Assembly: GCF_024172165.1 (NCBI RefSeq)
Contig: NZ_JAMZEB010000002.1
Location: 1,364,001-1,428,000, forward strand
Length of the DNA: 64,000 nucleotides
From: Nonomuraea thailandensis
GTDB taxonomy: Bacteria > Actinomycetota > Actinomycetes > Streptosporangiales > Streptosporangiaceae
Direction: 5' to 3'
Shown: positions 34,129 through 42,997 of the stretch, in pieces
Position numbering within the stretch: the stretch's first letter is position 1
Layout: each line of letters opens with the position of its first letter
Notes under the pieces: generated by a model
The model's database searches: none
The model's input: only the letters and a program-made list of their open reading frames with translations
Told to the model about the DNA's origin: nothing
Translations under genes and position numbers: made by a program

Positions 34129-34938
34129 ATGACTACCAAGGGAACCGCTCTCGTGACCGGCGCGTCCTCCGGCCTCGGCGCCCAGTTCGCCCGCAGCCTC
34201 GCCGCCCGCGGGCACGACCTCGCGCTGGTCGCCAGGTCCGCGCCGGCCCTCGAAACGCTGGCCGACGAGCTGCGCCGCCACCACGACGTACGCGCGGAGG
34301 TCATCGTCCAGGACCTGTCGGCGCCCGACGCCGCCACCCGGGTCGCCGAGGAGAGCGCCGCCCGCGGCCTCACCGTCGAGCTGCTCGTCAACAACGCCGG
34401 CTTCGGCACGGCGGGCAACTTCGACCGGATCGCCGCCGAGCGCGAGCACGACGAGCTCATGGTCAACGTCGTGTCGCTGGTGGGGCTGACGCACGCGTTC
34501 CTGCCGGCGATGCTCCGCCGCGGCTCCGGCGGCGTGATCAACGTGGGGTCCACGGCCGGGTTCAACGTGGCGCCGTACTTCGCGACGTACGCCGCGTCCA
34601 AGACGTTCGTGCTCAACTTCAGCCTGGCCCTGTGGAGCGAGCTGCGCGGCAGCGGCGTCAAGGTGCTCGCCGTCACGCCCGGCCCGGTCGAGACGGCCTT
34701 CTTCGACCGGATCGGCACCAGGAAGGCCGCCATCGGCGCCACGCCCGCCACCCCCGAGTCCGTCGTCACGGCCGCCCTGCGGGCCTACGACCGCGACCGC
34801 GGCTACGTGGTGCCCGGCCGCGGCAACTTCGCGATGGCCCACCTGATGCCGCGCCGGCCCCGCAAGCTGGTGGCTCTCATGGGCCGGCGCGTCACCCGCC
34901 AGGTGGCGGACGAGCTCACGCCCAGCGCGGCTCACTGA
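34129..34938 (+). CDS. Short-chain dehydrogenase/reductase
   Basis: A 269-residue classical SDR with NAD(P)-binding TGASSGLG at about 10-17, NNAGFGTAG, catalytic Ser in INVGSTAG and YAASK. The Arg-rich downstream region suggests NADP preference, which is an inference. The product closely resembles ketoacyl-reductase-like SDRs; the substrate is unknown. No RBS precedes the ATG, so translation may be leaderless. It ends with a 23-bp overlap with the convergent sensor-domain gene. Confidence 0.9.
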   Translation: MTTKGTALVTGASSGLGAQFARSLAARGHDLALVARSAPALETLADELRRHHDVRAEVIVQDLSAPDAATRVAEESAARGLTVELLVNNAGFGTAGNFDRIAAEREHDELMVNVVSLVGLTHAFLPAMLRRGSGGVINVGSTAGFNVAPYFATYAASKTFVLNFSLALWSELRGSGVKVLAVTPGPVETAFFDRIGTRKAAIGATPATPESVVTAALRAYDRDRGYVVPGRGNFAMAHLMPRRPRKLVALMGRRVTRQVADELTPSAAH

Positions 34939-35608
34939 CCCGCTCGTAGGCGTCGGCGTCGGCGTCGGCGTAGGGGGAGGGGGAGGGAGAGGCGGAAGGG
35001 GCGCGGGTGAGCATGGCCTGGGCCAGGCTCGCCTTGACCAGAGCCGCGCCGCGCACCACCGGGACGAGCGTCAGCGCGAACAGCACGCCGATCGCGGTGT
35101 TGAAGACGACGAACATCGTGTCGCCGCCGCCCAGGCCGAGCAGCTCGGGCAGGCTCCGGTCCACGCCGGGGATGGCGGCGATGATCCAGCCGTAGAGGGG
35201 GAAGGTCAGGCCGGCCAGCGCCCCGGCCCACCAGACGGCGGAGACGACGGCGGCGGCCAGCGAGATCGGGAAGGCGATGATGCCGTACAGCAGGTCGAGC
35301 ACGGCCTGGCCGCCGGCCAGCGGGTTCATCGTGCGGCGGAACCAGCCCGCCCACGCCGGCGCGGGCCGGTAGGCCGGTCGGGCCACGGGGCGGCCGAGCA
35401 CGCCGGGCAGCGCGACACGCTCGAAGTCGGCCAGGTTCCTGGCCGCGGCGGCGGTGGCCGCCAGGATCGGCAGGCCGACGAACACGACCGCGGTGCCCAG
35501 CCCGGCCGAGATCCCGACCACGACGACGGCGAAGTGCAGGACGGCCATCGGCAGGCCGAGCAGGGTGTAACGGGTGTCGGTGGCGAGGCGGTGCCGGAGG
35601 GTTCTCAT
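34916..35608 (-). CDS. Putative sensor-domain membrane protein
   Basis: A 230-residue protein with about four transmembrane helices (around 18-55 as a hairpin, 108-140 and 172-198). It matches the membrane sensor domain that often precedes histidine kinases in actinobacteria (start RHRLATDTRYTLLGLPMAVL; RPAPAWAGWFRRTMNP), but stands alone without a kinase. The C-terminus is a Ser-Pro run followed by an Ala-Asp run encoded by a 6-bp tandem repeat. ATG 35608 is chosen; upstream codons lack membrane-protein character. Confidence 0.75.
   Translation of the reverse strand: MRTLRHRLATDTRYTLLGLPMAVLHFAVVVVGISAGLGTAVVFVGLPILAATAAAARNLADFERVALPGVLGRPVARPAYRPAPAWAGWFRRTMNPLAGGQAVLDLLYGIIAFPISLAAAVVSAVWWAGALAGLTFPLYGWIIAAIPGVDRSLPELLGLGGGDTMFVVFNTAIGVLFALTLVPVVRGAALVKASLAQAMLTRAPSASPSPSPYADADADAYERVSEPRWA
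34949..34972 (-). repeat. 6-bp tandem repeat in the sensor-protein 3' end
   Basis: GGCGTC repeats three times (34949-34966) followed by GGCGTA, encoding an Ala-Asp run on the minus strand. Whole-unit slippage keeps the frame. Confidence 0.7.
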
Positions 35609-35667
35609 GGGGACGACGCTACGGGCGCGGCCCCGGCCCGCTCGATCCTGCGCGCGGTCCAAGCGAC

Positions 35668-35726
35668 GGTAGGGACAGCCCTACCCCGGGGAAGCCCTAC
35701 CCCGGGGAGCGGCCCTGCCCCGGGGA
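35668..35726. repeat. Repeat cluster with CCCCGGGG palindromes
   Basis: GGTAGGG 35668-35674 and CCCTACC 35679-35685 form a hairpin. The 15-mer GCCCTACCCCGGGGA occurs at 35678-35692 and 35694-35708, with a one-base variant at 35712-35726; each contains the palindrome CCCCGGGG. The cluster follows the nitrilase gene stop on the minus strand and may end the muropeptide operon. Confidence 0.65.
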
Positions 35727-35753
35727 GCGGCCCCGCCACGCAAGGCAGCCCGC

Positions 35754-36485
35754 CTACCGGAAGCCGCGCTCGTCGCGGTCGCGGCGGAAGGCGTCCAGGC
35801 GGTCGAAGTCCAGCTCGTGCCGCGAGACGGGGGCGCCGGGCGGGCCGGTGAAGAAGCCCGCGTGCGTCTGCGGGCACGGGTTGGCCAGGCCGGTGACCCC
35901 GGCGCAGGGGTGGCCGTGGTAGGTGGTCTCGTGATGCCAGTCGCTGACCGCCACGTACGTCATGAACTCGTACGCCCGCGCCACGCTCATGTGCTGCCAC
36001 AGCTCCCGGGCCGGGGCGGGGCCGTCCCAGCGGGTGACGGAGAAGGCGGGCACGAGGACGGCGTCGAGCCCGTCGTGCCCGGCCAGGCTGCCGGAGTACC
36101 ACAGGTCGGCGCAGAGGAGCACGTGCAGGCGGCGGCCGTCCAGCTCGAAGCCCGCGCTCGGCCTGCCGGGGCGCACGCCGGAGCGCAGCTCCAGCCCGTA
36201 CGGATGCACCTTGTCGTACTCCAGCAGCAGCGTGCCCCGCCCGTCGAACACCGCGCCCCGGTTGACGGGCCCGTCGTAGTGCGAGCCCCCGACGACCGTC
36301 ATGCCCGAGCCCTCGGCCAGCGCCCGGACCCTGGCCAGGTAGTCGGCGCGGGGCAGGCTGGAGCCCGCCAGCTCGGGCAGCAGCATCACGTCCCCCGAGG
36401 AGGAGCCGAGCAGCTCCTCGACGGCGTCGAAGTTGGCGTGACCGTCGGGGGACCAGTGCGGGGGTTGAACCAGGAGGATCTTCAC
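35754..36485 (-). CDS. Nitrilase-superfamily carbon-nitrogen hydrolase
   Basis: A 243-residue C-N hydrolase with the catalytic triad visible as Glu in LLPELAGSS (about residue 38), Lys in EYDKVHPY (about 92) and Cys in VLLCADLWYSG (about 125). No signal peptide, so it acts in the cytoplasm on an amide or nitrile. It starts 4 bp after the ABC ATPase stop and is the last gene of the muropeptide operon. A role in removing an amide from imported peptides (for example on D-isoglutamine) is an inference only. Confidence 0.85.
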   Translation of the reverse strand: MKILLVQPPHWSPDGHANFDAVEELLGSSSGDVMLLPELAGSSLPRADYLARVRALAEGSGMTVVGGSHYDGPVNRGAVFDGRGTLLLEYDKVHPYGLELRSGVRPGRPSAGFELDGRRLHVLLCADLWYSGSLAGHDGLDAVLVPAFSVTRWDGPAPARELWQHMSVARAYEFMTYVAVSDWHHETTYHGHPCAGVTGLANPCPQTHAGFFTGPPGAPVSRHELDFDRLDAFRRDRDERGFR

Positions 36486-36489
36486 GTCT

Positions 36490-38082
36490 CTACTGTGACC
36501 GGCCGGGGATGGCGGCGAGCAACTCCCGGGTGTAGTCGTCGGAGGGACTGTCGAAGATCTCCTGCGCGGTGCCGCTCTCCACGATCCGGCCGTTGCGCAT
36601 GACGTGCACCGCGTGCGAGATCATCCGTACGACGGCCAGGTCGTGGCTGATGAACAGGTAGCTGAGCCCCAGCTCCCGCTGCAGCTCGGCGAGCAGCTCC
36701 AGGATCTGCGCCTGCACCAGCACGTCCAGCGCGGAGACGGCCTCGTCGAGCACGACCAGCTCCGGCGACAGGGCCAGCGCGCGGGCGATGGCCACCCGCT
36801 GGCGCTGGCCGCCGGACAGCTCGTGCGGCAGCCGCCCGGCCAGCGACGCGGGCAGCGACACCTTCTCCAGCAGCTCGGCCGCCGTTTTCCTGCGCTCGGC
36901 CGCGGTGCCGACGCGGTGCACGCGCAGCGGCTCGGTGATGGACTTCTCCACCGTGTAGCGCGGGTCGAGCGAGGCGTACGGGTTCTGGAAGACCGGCTGG
37001 ACCCGGCGGCGGAAGGCGAACAGGTCCTTCCTGCCCAGCGCGCTCAGGTCCGTGCCGTCGAAGCGGATGCCGCCCGCGGTCGGCGTGTCCAGGCCGAGCA
37101 GCAGGTTCGCGGTCGTCGACTTGCCCGAGCCCGACTCGCCCACGATCGAGACGGTACGGCCCCGCGGGATGGCGAACGACACCCCGTCGACCGCCGTGAA
37201 CTCCTCCCCGCCGCCCCTCATCGGGAACACCTTGCGCAGCCCGTCCACCACGACCAGGTCCGGCTCGCCGGAGGGCGGCGCGCTGACGCGTACCGACGAC
37301 AGGCTCGGCACGGCCTGGAGCAGCCGCCTGGTGTACTCGTGCGCCGGGTCGGACAGGATCCCGGCCGCGGGCCCGGTCTCGACGATCTCGCCCTGGTACA
37401 TGACGGCCACCACGTCGGCCCGCTCGGCCGCCAGCGCCAGGTCGTGCGTGATGAGGAAGACGGCCGTGCCCATCTCGGCGGTGAGCTGCCCGAGCTGGTC
37501 GAGGATGCGCCGCTGCACGGTCACGTCCAGGGCGGAGGTCGGCTCGTCGGCGATGAGCAGCCTGGGCCGGCAGGCGAGCCCCATGGCGATCAGCGCCCGC
37601 TGCCGCATGCCGCCGGAGAACTCGTGCGGGTACTGCCCGGCGCGCCGCTGCGGGTCGGGGATGCCCACCATGTCAAGCAGCTCGACGACGCGGGCCCGCG
37701 CCGCCCTGCCCGCGGCCACGCCGTGCACCTCCAGCGCCTCGGCGATCTGGTCGCCGATGCGCATGAGCGGGTTGAGGTTCGACATCGGGTCCTGGGGCAC
37801 CAGGCCGATGCCGGCGCCGCGGATCGCGGTCATCTCGCGCCGGCTCGCCGTGGCCAGGTCGCGGCCCTCGAACAGCACCTGGCCGCCGGTGATGCGGCCG
37901 TTGTCGGGCAGCAGCCGGTTGACCGCGGCGGCGGTGGTCGACTTGCCGGAGCCCGACTCGCCCACCACCGCGACCGTCTGGCCCGGCTGGATGTCCATCG
38001 AGACGTTCCTGACGACGGTGACGTCCCGCTTGCGGTTGCGGAAGGCGACCGACAGGTCGCGGATCTCCAGGAGCGGGCTCAT
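36490..38082 (-). CDS. Fused double ABC ATPase of an oligopeptide transporter (DppD-DppF)
   Basis: A 530-residue protein containing two complete ATP-binding cassettes. The first has Walker A GESGSGKST, signature FSGGMRQRA and Walker B LLIADEPTSALD; the second has GESGSGKST, LSGGQRQRV and LVVLDEAVSALD. It energises the two permeases encoded upstream. Its ATG overlaps the serine-hydrolase stop by ATGA. The first domain's residues GLVPQDPMSNLNPLMRIG are typical of peptide importers. Confidence 0.94.
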   Translation of the reverse strand: MSPLLEIRDLSVAFRNRKRDVTVVRNVSMDIQPGQTVAVVGESGSGKSTTAAAVNRLLPDNGRITGGQVLFEGRDLATASRREMTAIRGAGIGLVPQDPMSNLNPLMRIGDQIAEALEVHGVAAGRAARARVVELLDMVGIPDPQRRAGQYPHEFSGGMRQRALIAMGLACRPRLLIADEPTSALDVTVQRRILDQLGQLTAEMGTAVFLITHDLALAAERADVVAVMYQGEIVETGPAAGILSDPAHEYTRRLLQAVPSLSSVRVSAPPSGEPDLVVVDGLRKVFPMRGGGEEFTAVDGVSFAIPRGRTVSIVGESGSGKSTTANLLLGLDTPTAGGIRFDGTDLSALGRKDLFAFRRRVQPVFQNPYASLDPRYTVEKSITEPLRVHRVGTAAERRKTAAELLEKVSLPASLAGRLPHELSGGQRQRVAIARALALSPELVVLDEAVSALDVLVQAQILELLAELQRELGLSYLFISHDLAVVRMISHAVHVMRNGRIVESGTAQEIFDSPSDDYTRELLAAIPGRSQ

Positions 38083-39104
38083 GCGGTCCCCGATCGGTGT
38101 GCGATGTCCTGCAGCAGGGCGGTCCAGAGGTCGTCGGTGGGCGTCGGCGCGCCCTCGGCGAGCAGGCGGTTGCTCGCCATCGCCAGCGCGATGTCGCGGC
38201 CGGGCACGAAGCCGACCGCGCAGCCCACGTAGCCGGGGTGGCCGAGGACGGTGACGGTCTCGCCGGGCAGCTCCAGCGCGTACCTGCGAAAGCCCAGCGC
38301 CTGCTCCTGGTCGGGGCCCGGGGCGAGGAACTCGCGGACGACCTCCGGCCGCCACAGGTGGTCGTACTCCTCGTACCTGGACAGGGCCAGGCCGTACTTC
38401 AGCAGGTCGGGCACCGTCGAGAACAGGCCCGCGTGCCCCGCGACGCCGTCGAAGGCGTGGTAGGCGTTGCCGTCGGCGACCTCCCCGAGCACCGGCTCGG
38501 CGCGCCAGCGGGCGAAGTCGCCGCTGCGGTAGGGCACCGGGTACGGGCGGCCGGTGTCGAGCATGGTCATCTCGACGCGGTCGTCCAGGGCGCTCATGGC
38601 CACCTCGGAGCCCGCCGGGCGGGCGTACGTGGTGGAGGTCAGGCCCAGCGGCCGGGTGACCAGCTCGGCCAGCGCCCGGTCCAGGCGCAGCCCCGTCACC
38701 TGCGCGACGATCCTGCCCAGCAGGATGAAGCCGAGGTCGGAGTAGTGGCGGGCGCGGCCGGGGCGGTAGCGGGGCGGGGGCAGCTGCGGCTGGATGTACA
38801 GCGGCCACCACTCCCACAGGCCGCCGCGGTGCAGCAGCAGGTCCCGCACGGTGATCGCCTCGTACGACCTCGGCAGGTACGCGCTCAGCGGCGCGTCCAG
38901 GTCCACCAGCCGGTCGGACACCAGGCGGATCAGCATCGTGGTCGTGGCCACGACCTTGGTCACCGAAGCCAGGTCGTGGTAGGTGTCCATGGTCATCGGC
39001 GCCGCCCCGCCGCCCTCGCCGGACACGGTCCGGTGGCCGGCGCACTCGTCGAGGTCGAACCAGGGCGTGCGGGCCGCCATGATCAGGCCGGGCGGCGCGT
39101 TCAT
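38079..39104 (-). CDS. Serine beta-lactamase-like hydrolase (class C/S12 fold)
   Basis: A 341-residue penicillin-binding-fold enzyme with the three active-site motifs: SxxK as SVTK in [10 protein letters not shown] (about residue 47), YxN-like YSD in [10 protein letters not shown], and HxG in LGHPGYVG. No signal peptide is visible, so it is probably cytoplasmic, unlike secreted PBPs. Coupled by ATGA to both anmK upstream and the ATPase gene downstream, it likely acts on peptides of imported muropeptides, as a DD- or LD-type peptidase or esterase (inference). Confidence 0.88.
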   Translation of the reverse strand: MNAPPGLIMAARTPWFDLDECAGHRTVSGEGGGAAPMTMDTYHDLASVTKVVATTTMLIRLVSDRLVDLDAPLSAYLPRSYEAITVRDLLLHRGGLWEWWPLYIQPQLPPPRYRPGRARHYSDLGFILLGRIVAQVTGLRLDRALAELVTRPLGLTSTTYARPAGSEVAMSALDDRVEMTMLDTGRPYPVPYRSGDFARWRAEPVLGEVADGNAYHAFDGVAGHAGLFSTVPDLLKYGLALSRYEEYDHLWRPEVVREFLAPGPDQEQALGFRRYALELPGETVTVLGHPGYVGCAVGFVPGRDIALAMASNRLLAEGAPTPTDDLWTALLQDIAHRSGTA

Positions 39105-40324
39105 GCCAGCCTCAGGGACCGGGGCGGGGAGGCGACCGGCGCGGGCAGGACGATCGGCCCGGCGCCCGGGGTCAGCGTGCCCAGGATGCGCGCGCTCGCG
39201 GCCCCCGTCCCGCCGGGCACCGTGCCGGGCAGGCCGTGCGCGGTGAGCCAGCCGATCAGCGCGAACGCGATCGCCTCCTTGTCGTCGGCGGGCGCGCCGA
39301 ACTCGTCGGACGGCGACACGCTCACGCCGGGCAGCGCCGCCCGCAGCCCGTCCATGACGACGGGGTTGCGGCATCCGCCGCCCGACACGACCAGCGCGCC
39401 GACCGCGGCGGCCCGCACGTCGTGCGCGACCGTGCGCACGGTCAGCTCGGTCAGCGTCGCCACGAGATCGGCCTCGCCGATCACGCCGCCCGCCGTCGTG
39501 CCGCCCGCCGTCGTGCCGCCCGCCACCGCGTCCGGGCCTGCGAGGCGGATGCCCGCCCGAACCAGGGCCGCGTCCACGTAATCCAGGTGGAACAGCTCCT
39601 TGCCCGTGCTCTTGGGCGCGGCCAGTCGGTAGTACGGCTCGTCCAGCAGCACCTCCAGCAGCCCCGCGTGCACCCGCCCGGAGGCGGCGATCCGCCCGTC
39701 CTCGTCGAACCCGCGCGGATGCAGCCCGCGGCTCGTCACCACGGCGTCGATCAGCGCGTTGGCGGGCCCGATGTCGTAGGCGTAGAGGGTGTCGCCGCGC
39801 ACCACGGTCACGTTGGCGATGCCGCCCAGGTTGAGCGCCCCCGCCCCGCCCTCGTACGCGCCGAGCAGCAGCCCGTCCAGCACCGACACCAGCGGCGCCC
39901 CGTGCCCGCCGGCCGTGATGTCCCTGATCCGCACGTCGGACAGCACGGGCGCGCCGGTCCGCTCGGCGATCCAGGCGGGCTGCCCGATCTGCAGGGTGCC
40001 GAGCGCGTGCGCGCCCTCCACCCAGTGGTAGACGGTCTGCCCGTGCGAGACGACCAGGTCGACGGGCCCGCCCGCCTCGATCGCCGCGACGGCGGCGCCG
40101 GCGAAGCTCTGCCCGATGAGCGTGTCGAGCTCGCACACCTCCGCCAGCGTCGTCGGCGCGGGCGGCATCGCCGCGATCAGCCGCGCCCGCAGCTCCGCCG
40201 GGTACGGCGTGCTCGCCGTGTGCAGGACCCGGCCTTCGAGCACGCTCCCGACCAGCTCGAAGTCCACCACGGCGACGTCGATCCCGTCGTGCGAGGTGCC
40301 GGAGATCATCCCGAGAACCTTCAT
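39101..40324 (-). CDS. anmK: Anhydro-N-acetylmuramic acid kinase
   Basis: A 407-residue kinase that opens the 1,6-anhydro ring and phosphorylates anhMurNAc to MurNAc-6-phosphate. Family motifs: [18 protein letters not shown] at the N-terminus, [37 protein letters not shown] (usual form has DTGPGN; the Asp is kept), [12 protein letters not shown] and [11 protein letters not shown] 5-residue tandem repeat AGGTT x2 interrupts the region before VIGEADL. It is flanked by murQ, whose substrate it makes, with ATGA overlaps on both sides. Confidence 0.94.
   Translation of the reverse strand: MKVLGMISGTSHDGIDVAVVDFELVGSVLEGRVLHTASTPYPAELRARLIAAMPPAPTTLAEVCELDTLIGQSFAGAAVAAIEAGGPVDLVVSHGQTVYHWVEGAHALGTLQIGQPAWIAERTGAPVLSDVRIRDITAGGHGAPLVSVLDGLLLGAYEGGAGALNLGGIANVTVVRGDTLYAYDIGPANALIDAVVTSRGLHPRGFDEDGRIAASGRVHAGLLEVLLDEPYYRLAAPKSTGKELFHLDYVDAALVRAGIRLAGPDAVAGGTTAGGTTAGGVIGEADLVATLTELTVRTVAHDVRAAAVGALVVSGGGCRNPVVMDGLRAALPGVSVSPSDEFGAPADDKEAIAFALIGWLTAHGLPGTVPGGTGAASARILGTLTPGAGPIVLPAPVASPPRSLRLA
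39489..39518 (-). repeat. 15-bp tandem duplication inside anmK
   Basis: Two exact 15-bp units, 39489-39503 and 39504-39518, encode a repeated Ala-Gly-Gly-Thr-Thr. The insertion is in frame and falls in a loop-like segment. Confidence 0.8.
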
Positions 40325-41220
40325 GACAACTCCCCCAGAGCCGCGCGCAGCCGCCCGCCGGCCGCGGCCAGCCGGGCCGCCGCGTCCTGCGGCGACAGCT
40401 CGAAGCGGGCGGCCACGACCGCCTGCTTGACGTTGAACCCGTTCGCGGCCAGGGCCGCCAGCGCCTCCTCGCGCCCGCTCCCGGTGATCGTCCGCACCAT
40501 GCGCACGGCCCGCTCGCGCAGCTTGCCGTTGCTGGCCTTCACATCGACCATGAGGTTGCCGTACGTCTTGCCCAGCCGCACCATCACGATCGTCGAGAAC
40601 ATGTTGAGCACGAGCTTCTGCGCCGTGCCCGCCTTGAGCCGGGTGGAGCCGCTGATCACCTCGGGCCCGACCAGCACCTCGATCGCGTGCTCTGCCGCCG
40701 CGCTGAGCGGCGTGCCCGTGTTGCACGACAGCCCCACGGTCAGCGCCCCCAGCGCGCGCGCCCGCCGCACGGCGGCCAGCACGTACGGGGTGCGCCCGCT
40801 GGAGGCGACGCCCACCACGGTGTCCAGCGGCCCGATCCCGGCGGCGTCCACCTCGGCGGCTCCCGCCTCCTCGTCGTCCTCGGCCCCCTCGCAGGGGGAG
40901 ACGATCGCGCTCCGGCCGCCCGCGATGATCGCGAAGACCTGCTCGGGCGGCGTGGAGAAGGTCGGCGGGCACTCGGAGGCGTCCAGCACGCCCAGCCGGC
41001 CGGGCGTGCCCGCGCCCACGTAGACGAGCCGGCCGCCGGCCTCCATGCGCGCGGCCGTGGCCTCGATCGCCGCCGTGATGCTGGGCAGCGCCGCGGCGAC
41101 CGCGGTGGGCACCGTGGCGTCGGCCGCGTTCATGGTGGCGGCCAGGTCGCCCACGCTCATCGTGTCGATGTGGGCGAAGCGCGGATCGGCCGACTCCGTG
41201 GTCAGTTCTGAGAGGTTCAC
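40321..41220 (-). CDS. murQ: N-acetylmuramic acid 6-phosphate etherase
   Basis: A 299-residue SIS-domain enzyme that removes the lactyl ether of MurNAc-6P to give GlcNAc-6P. Recognised by [62 protein letters not shown] and the C-terminal [12 protein letters not shown]. The loop reads GAGTPGRLG where enterobacterial enzymes have GAGTSGRLG. It lies between the permease gene and anmK, with ATGA overlaps at both ends, and acts in the cytoplasm. Confidence 0.95.
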   Translation of the reverse strand: MNLSELTTESADPRFAHIDTMSVGDLAATMNAADATVPTAVAAALPSITAAIEATAARMEAGGRLVYVGAGTPGRLGVLDASECPPTFSTPPEQVFAIIAGGRSAIVSPCEGAEDDEEAGAAEVDAAGIGPLDTVVGVASSGRTPYVLAAVRRARALGALTVGLSCNTGTPLSAAAEHAIEVLVGPEVISGSTRLKAGTAQKLVLNMFSTIVMVRLGKTYGNLMVDVKASNGKLRERAVRMVRTITGSGREEALAALAANGFNVKQAVVAARFELSPQDAAARLAAAGGRLRAALGELS

Positions 41221-42035
41221 CGGTTACCTCGGTTCCGGGGGTCGAGAGTGTCACGCAGGCCGTCGCCGAGCAGGTTCAGCCCCACCACGAGCAGCACGAC
41301 GACCACGCCGGGCGCGATCAGCGTCCACGGCGCGATGAACACCAGGCTGCGCGCCTCGAAGATCATCGAGCCGAGCGACGGCGCAGGCGGCGGGGTGCCG
41401 AGGCCCAGAAAGCTCAGCGACGCCTCGGTCAGCACCGCCCACGACAGCGACAGCGCCACCTGGACGACGATGATGGAGGTGATGTTCGGCAGCACGTGGC
41501 GCAGCATGATCTGCCAGCGGCTCTGGCCGGTGGAGACGGCGGCCTTGACGTACTCGATCTCCCTGAGCGAGAGCACCGGGCCGCGCGTGACGCGGATGAA
41601 GATCGGCACGTACACGATGGCGATGGCCACCGCGATCGTGAACCAGTTGCGGTCCAGCACCGAGGCCAGCGACAGCGCCAGCAGCAGCGGCGGGAACGCG
41701 AACAGCACGTTCGTCACGCCGCCGATCGCGCCGTCGGCCAGGCCGCGGTAGAAGCCGGACACCAGCCCGCCGAGCGTGCCGACCACGGTCGCGAACGCCA
41801 CCGCGACCACCGCGATCAGCGCCGAGTTGCCCACTCCGGACGCCACGCGGGAGAACACGTCCCGCCCGAACTGGTCGGTGCCGAACAGGTGCTCGCCCGA
41901 CGGCGCCTGGAACCGGGACGGCGGATGTTGCGCGATCGGGTCGTACGGCAGCAGCCCCAGGTACGACAGCACCGCCACGACCGCCAGCAGCACCAGGATC
42001 GCGATGCCCGTCACCGCCGCGGGACTGCGCCTCAT
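41217..42035 (-). CDS. Oligopeptide-type ABC permease (DppC-like)
   Basis: A 272-residue permease with an N-terminal helix, then the DppC signature [19 protein letters not shown], and a BPD_transp domain with [20 protein letters not shown] as the EAA loop. About six helices. It pairs with the DppB-like protein encoded immediately upstream. ATGA overlaps both neighbours. Confidence 0.94.
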   Translation of the reverse strand: MRRSPAAVTGIAILVLLAVVAVLSYLGLLPYDPIAQHPPSRFQAPSGEHLFGTDQFGRDVFSRVASGVGNSALIAVVAVAFATVVGTLGGLVSGFYRGLADGAIGGVTNVLFAFPPLLLALSLASVLDRNWFTIAVAIAIVYVPIFIRVTRGPVLSLREIEYVKAAVSTGQSRWQIMLRHVLPNITSIIVVQVALSLSWAVLTEASLSFLGLGTPPPAPSLGSMIFEARSLVFIAPWTLIAPGVVVVLLVVGLNLLGDGLRDTLDPRNRGNR

Positions 42036-42997
42036 GACGCCCTCACCCGCGGGTCGATCACCCGGTAGAGCAGGTCGGTCAGCAGGTTGACCAGGACGAA
42101 CGCCAGCGCGATCACCAGCACAGTGCTCTGCACCACCGCGTACTCCTTCTGCTGGATGCCCAGCAGCACCTGCCGCCCGATGCCCGGCACGGAGAAGATC
42201 TGCTCGACCACGACCGCCCCGCCCAGCAGGTAGCCGAACTGCAGCCCGGTCATGGTCACGATCGGCACGAGCGCGTTGCCCAGCACGTGCCGCACCTGGA
42301 GCCGCCGCTCCGGCACGCCCTTGGCGCGGGCGGTGCGCACGAAGTCGTTCGAGCGCACCTCCAGCACCGCCGTGCGGGTGGTGCGCAGGATCGGCGCCGC
42401 GATGCCGAAGCCCAGCACCAGCGCGGGCAGCAGCATCTGCTGCAGGTTGAGCAGCGGGTCCTCGAAGAGGGTGGCGAAGCCCTGCCCGTTGGGGTTGAAC
42501 CCGAACGACGCCGCGAAGATCGACAGCAGCGTCGTGGCCAGCAGGAACGCCGGGATCGACAGCCCCGCCAGGCTCACGACCTGGCCGGCGGCGTCCCTGG
42601 CGGAGTTCGTCCGGGAGGCGGCCAGCATGCCGAGCGGAACCCCGATCAGCAGCGCCAGCACGATCGACAGCACGGCGAGCTCGAACGTCACCGGCAGCGC
42701 GTTCAGGGTCAGCCCCAGCACGCTCTGCTGGGAGCGGGCCGAGTAGCCGAAGTTGCCGGTGAACATGTTGCCCAGCCACGAGAAGAACTGCGTGACCAGC
42801 GGCTGGTCCAGCCCGTAGTACTGCTCCAGGGCCTGCCGCTGGGCCGGGGTGAGCGCGGCGGCCTCCGTGCCCAGCCCGGCCGTGATCTGGTCGCCGGGCA
42901 GGGCGCGCAGCATGACGAAGACGACCACGGCCACCCCGAACAGGATGCCGATCGTCTCCGCCACGCGCCGCAGCGGCCGGTTGCGCAGCAGCCTCAT
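42032..42997 (-). CDS. Oligopeptide-type ABC permease (DppB-like)
   Basis: A 321-residue permease with the DppB-type N-terminus RRVAETIGILFGVAVVVFVM, the periplasmic LEQYYGLDQPLVTQFFSWLG segment, and the EAA loop DFVRTARAKGVPERRLQVRH. About six helices. It lies between the binding-protein and DppC-like genes with ATGA overlaps at both junctions. Confidence 0.94.
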   Translation of the reverse strand: MRLLRNRPLRRVAETIGILFGVAVVVFVMLRALPGDQITAGLGTEAAALTPAQRQALEQYYGLDQPLVTQFFSWLGNMFTGNFGYSARSQQSVLGLTLNALPVTFELAVLSIVLALLIGVPLGMLAASRTNSARDAAGQVVSLAGLSIPAFLLATTLLSIFAASFGFNPNGQGFATLFEDPLLNLQQMLLPALVLGFGIAAPILRTTRTAVLEVRSNDFVRTARAKGVPERRLQVRHVLGNALVPIVTMTGLQFGYLLGGAVVVEQIFSVPGIGRQVLLGIQQKEYAVVQSTVLVIALAFVLVNLLTDLLYRVIDPRVRAS

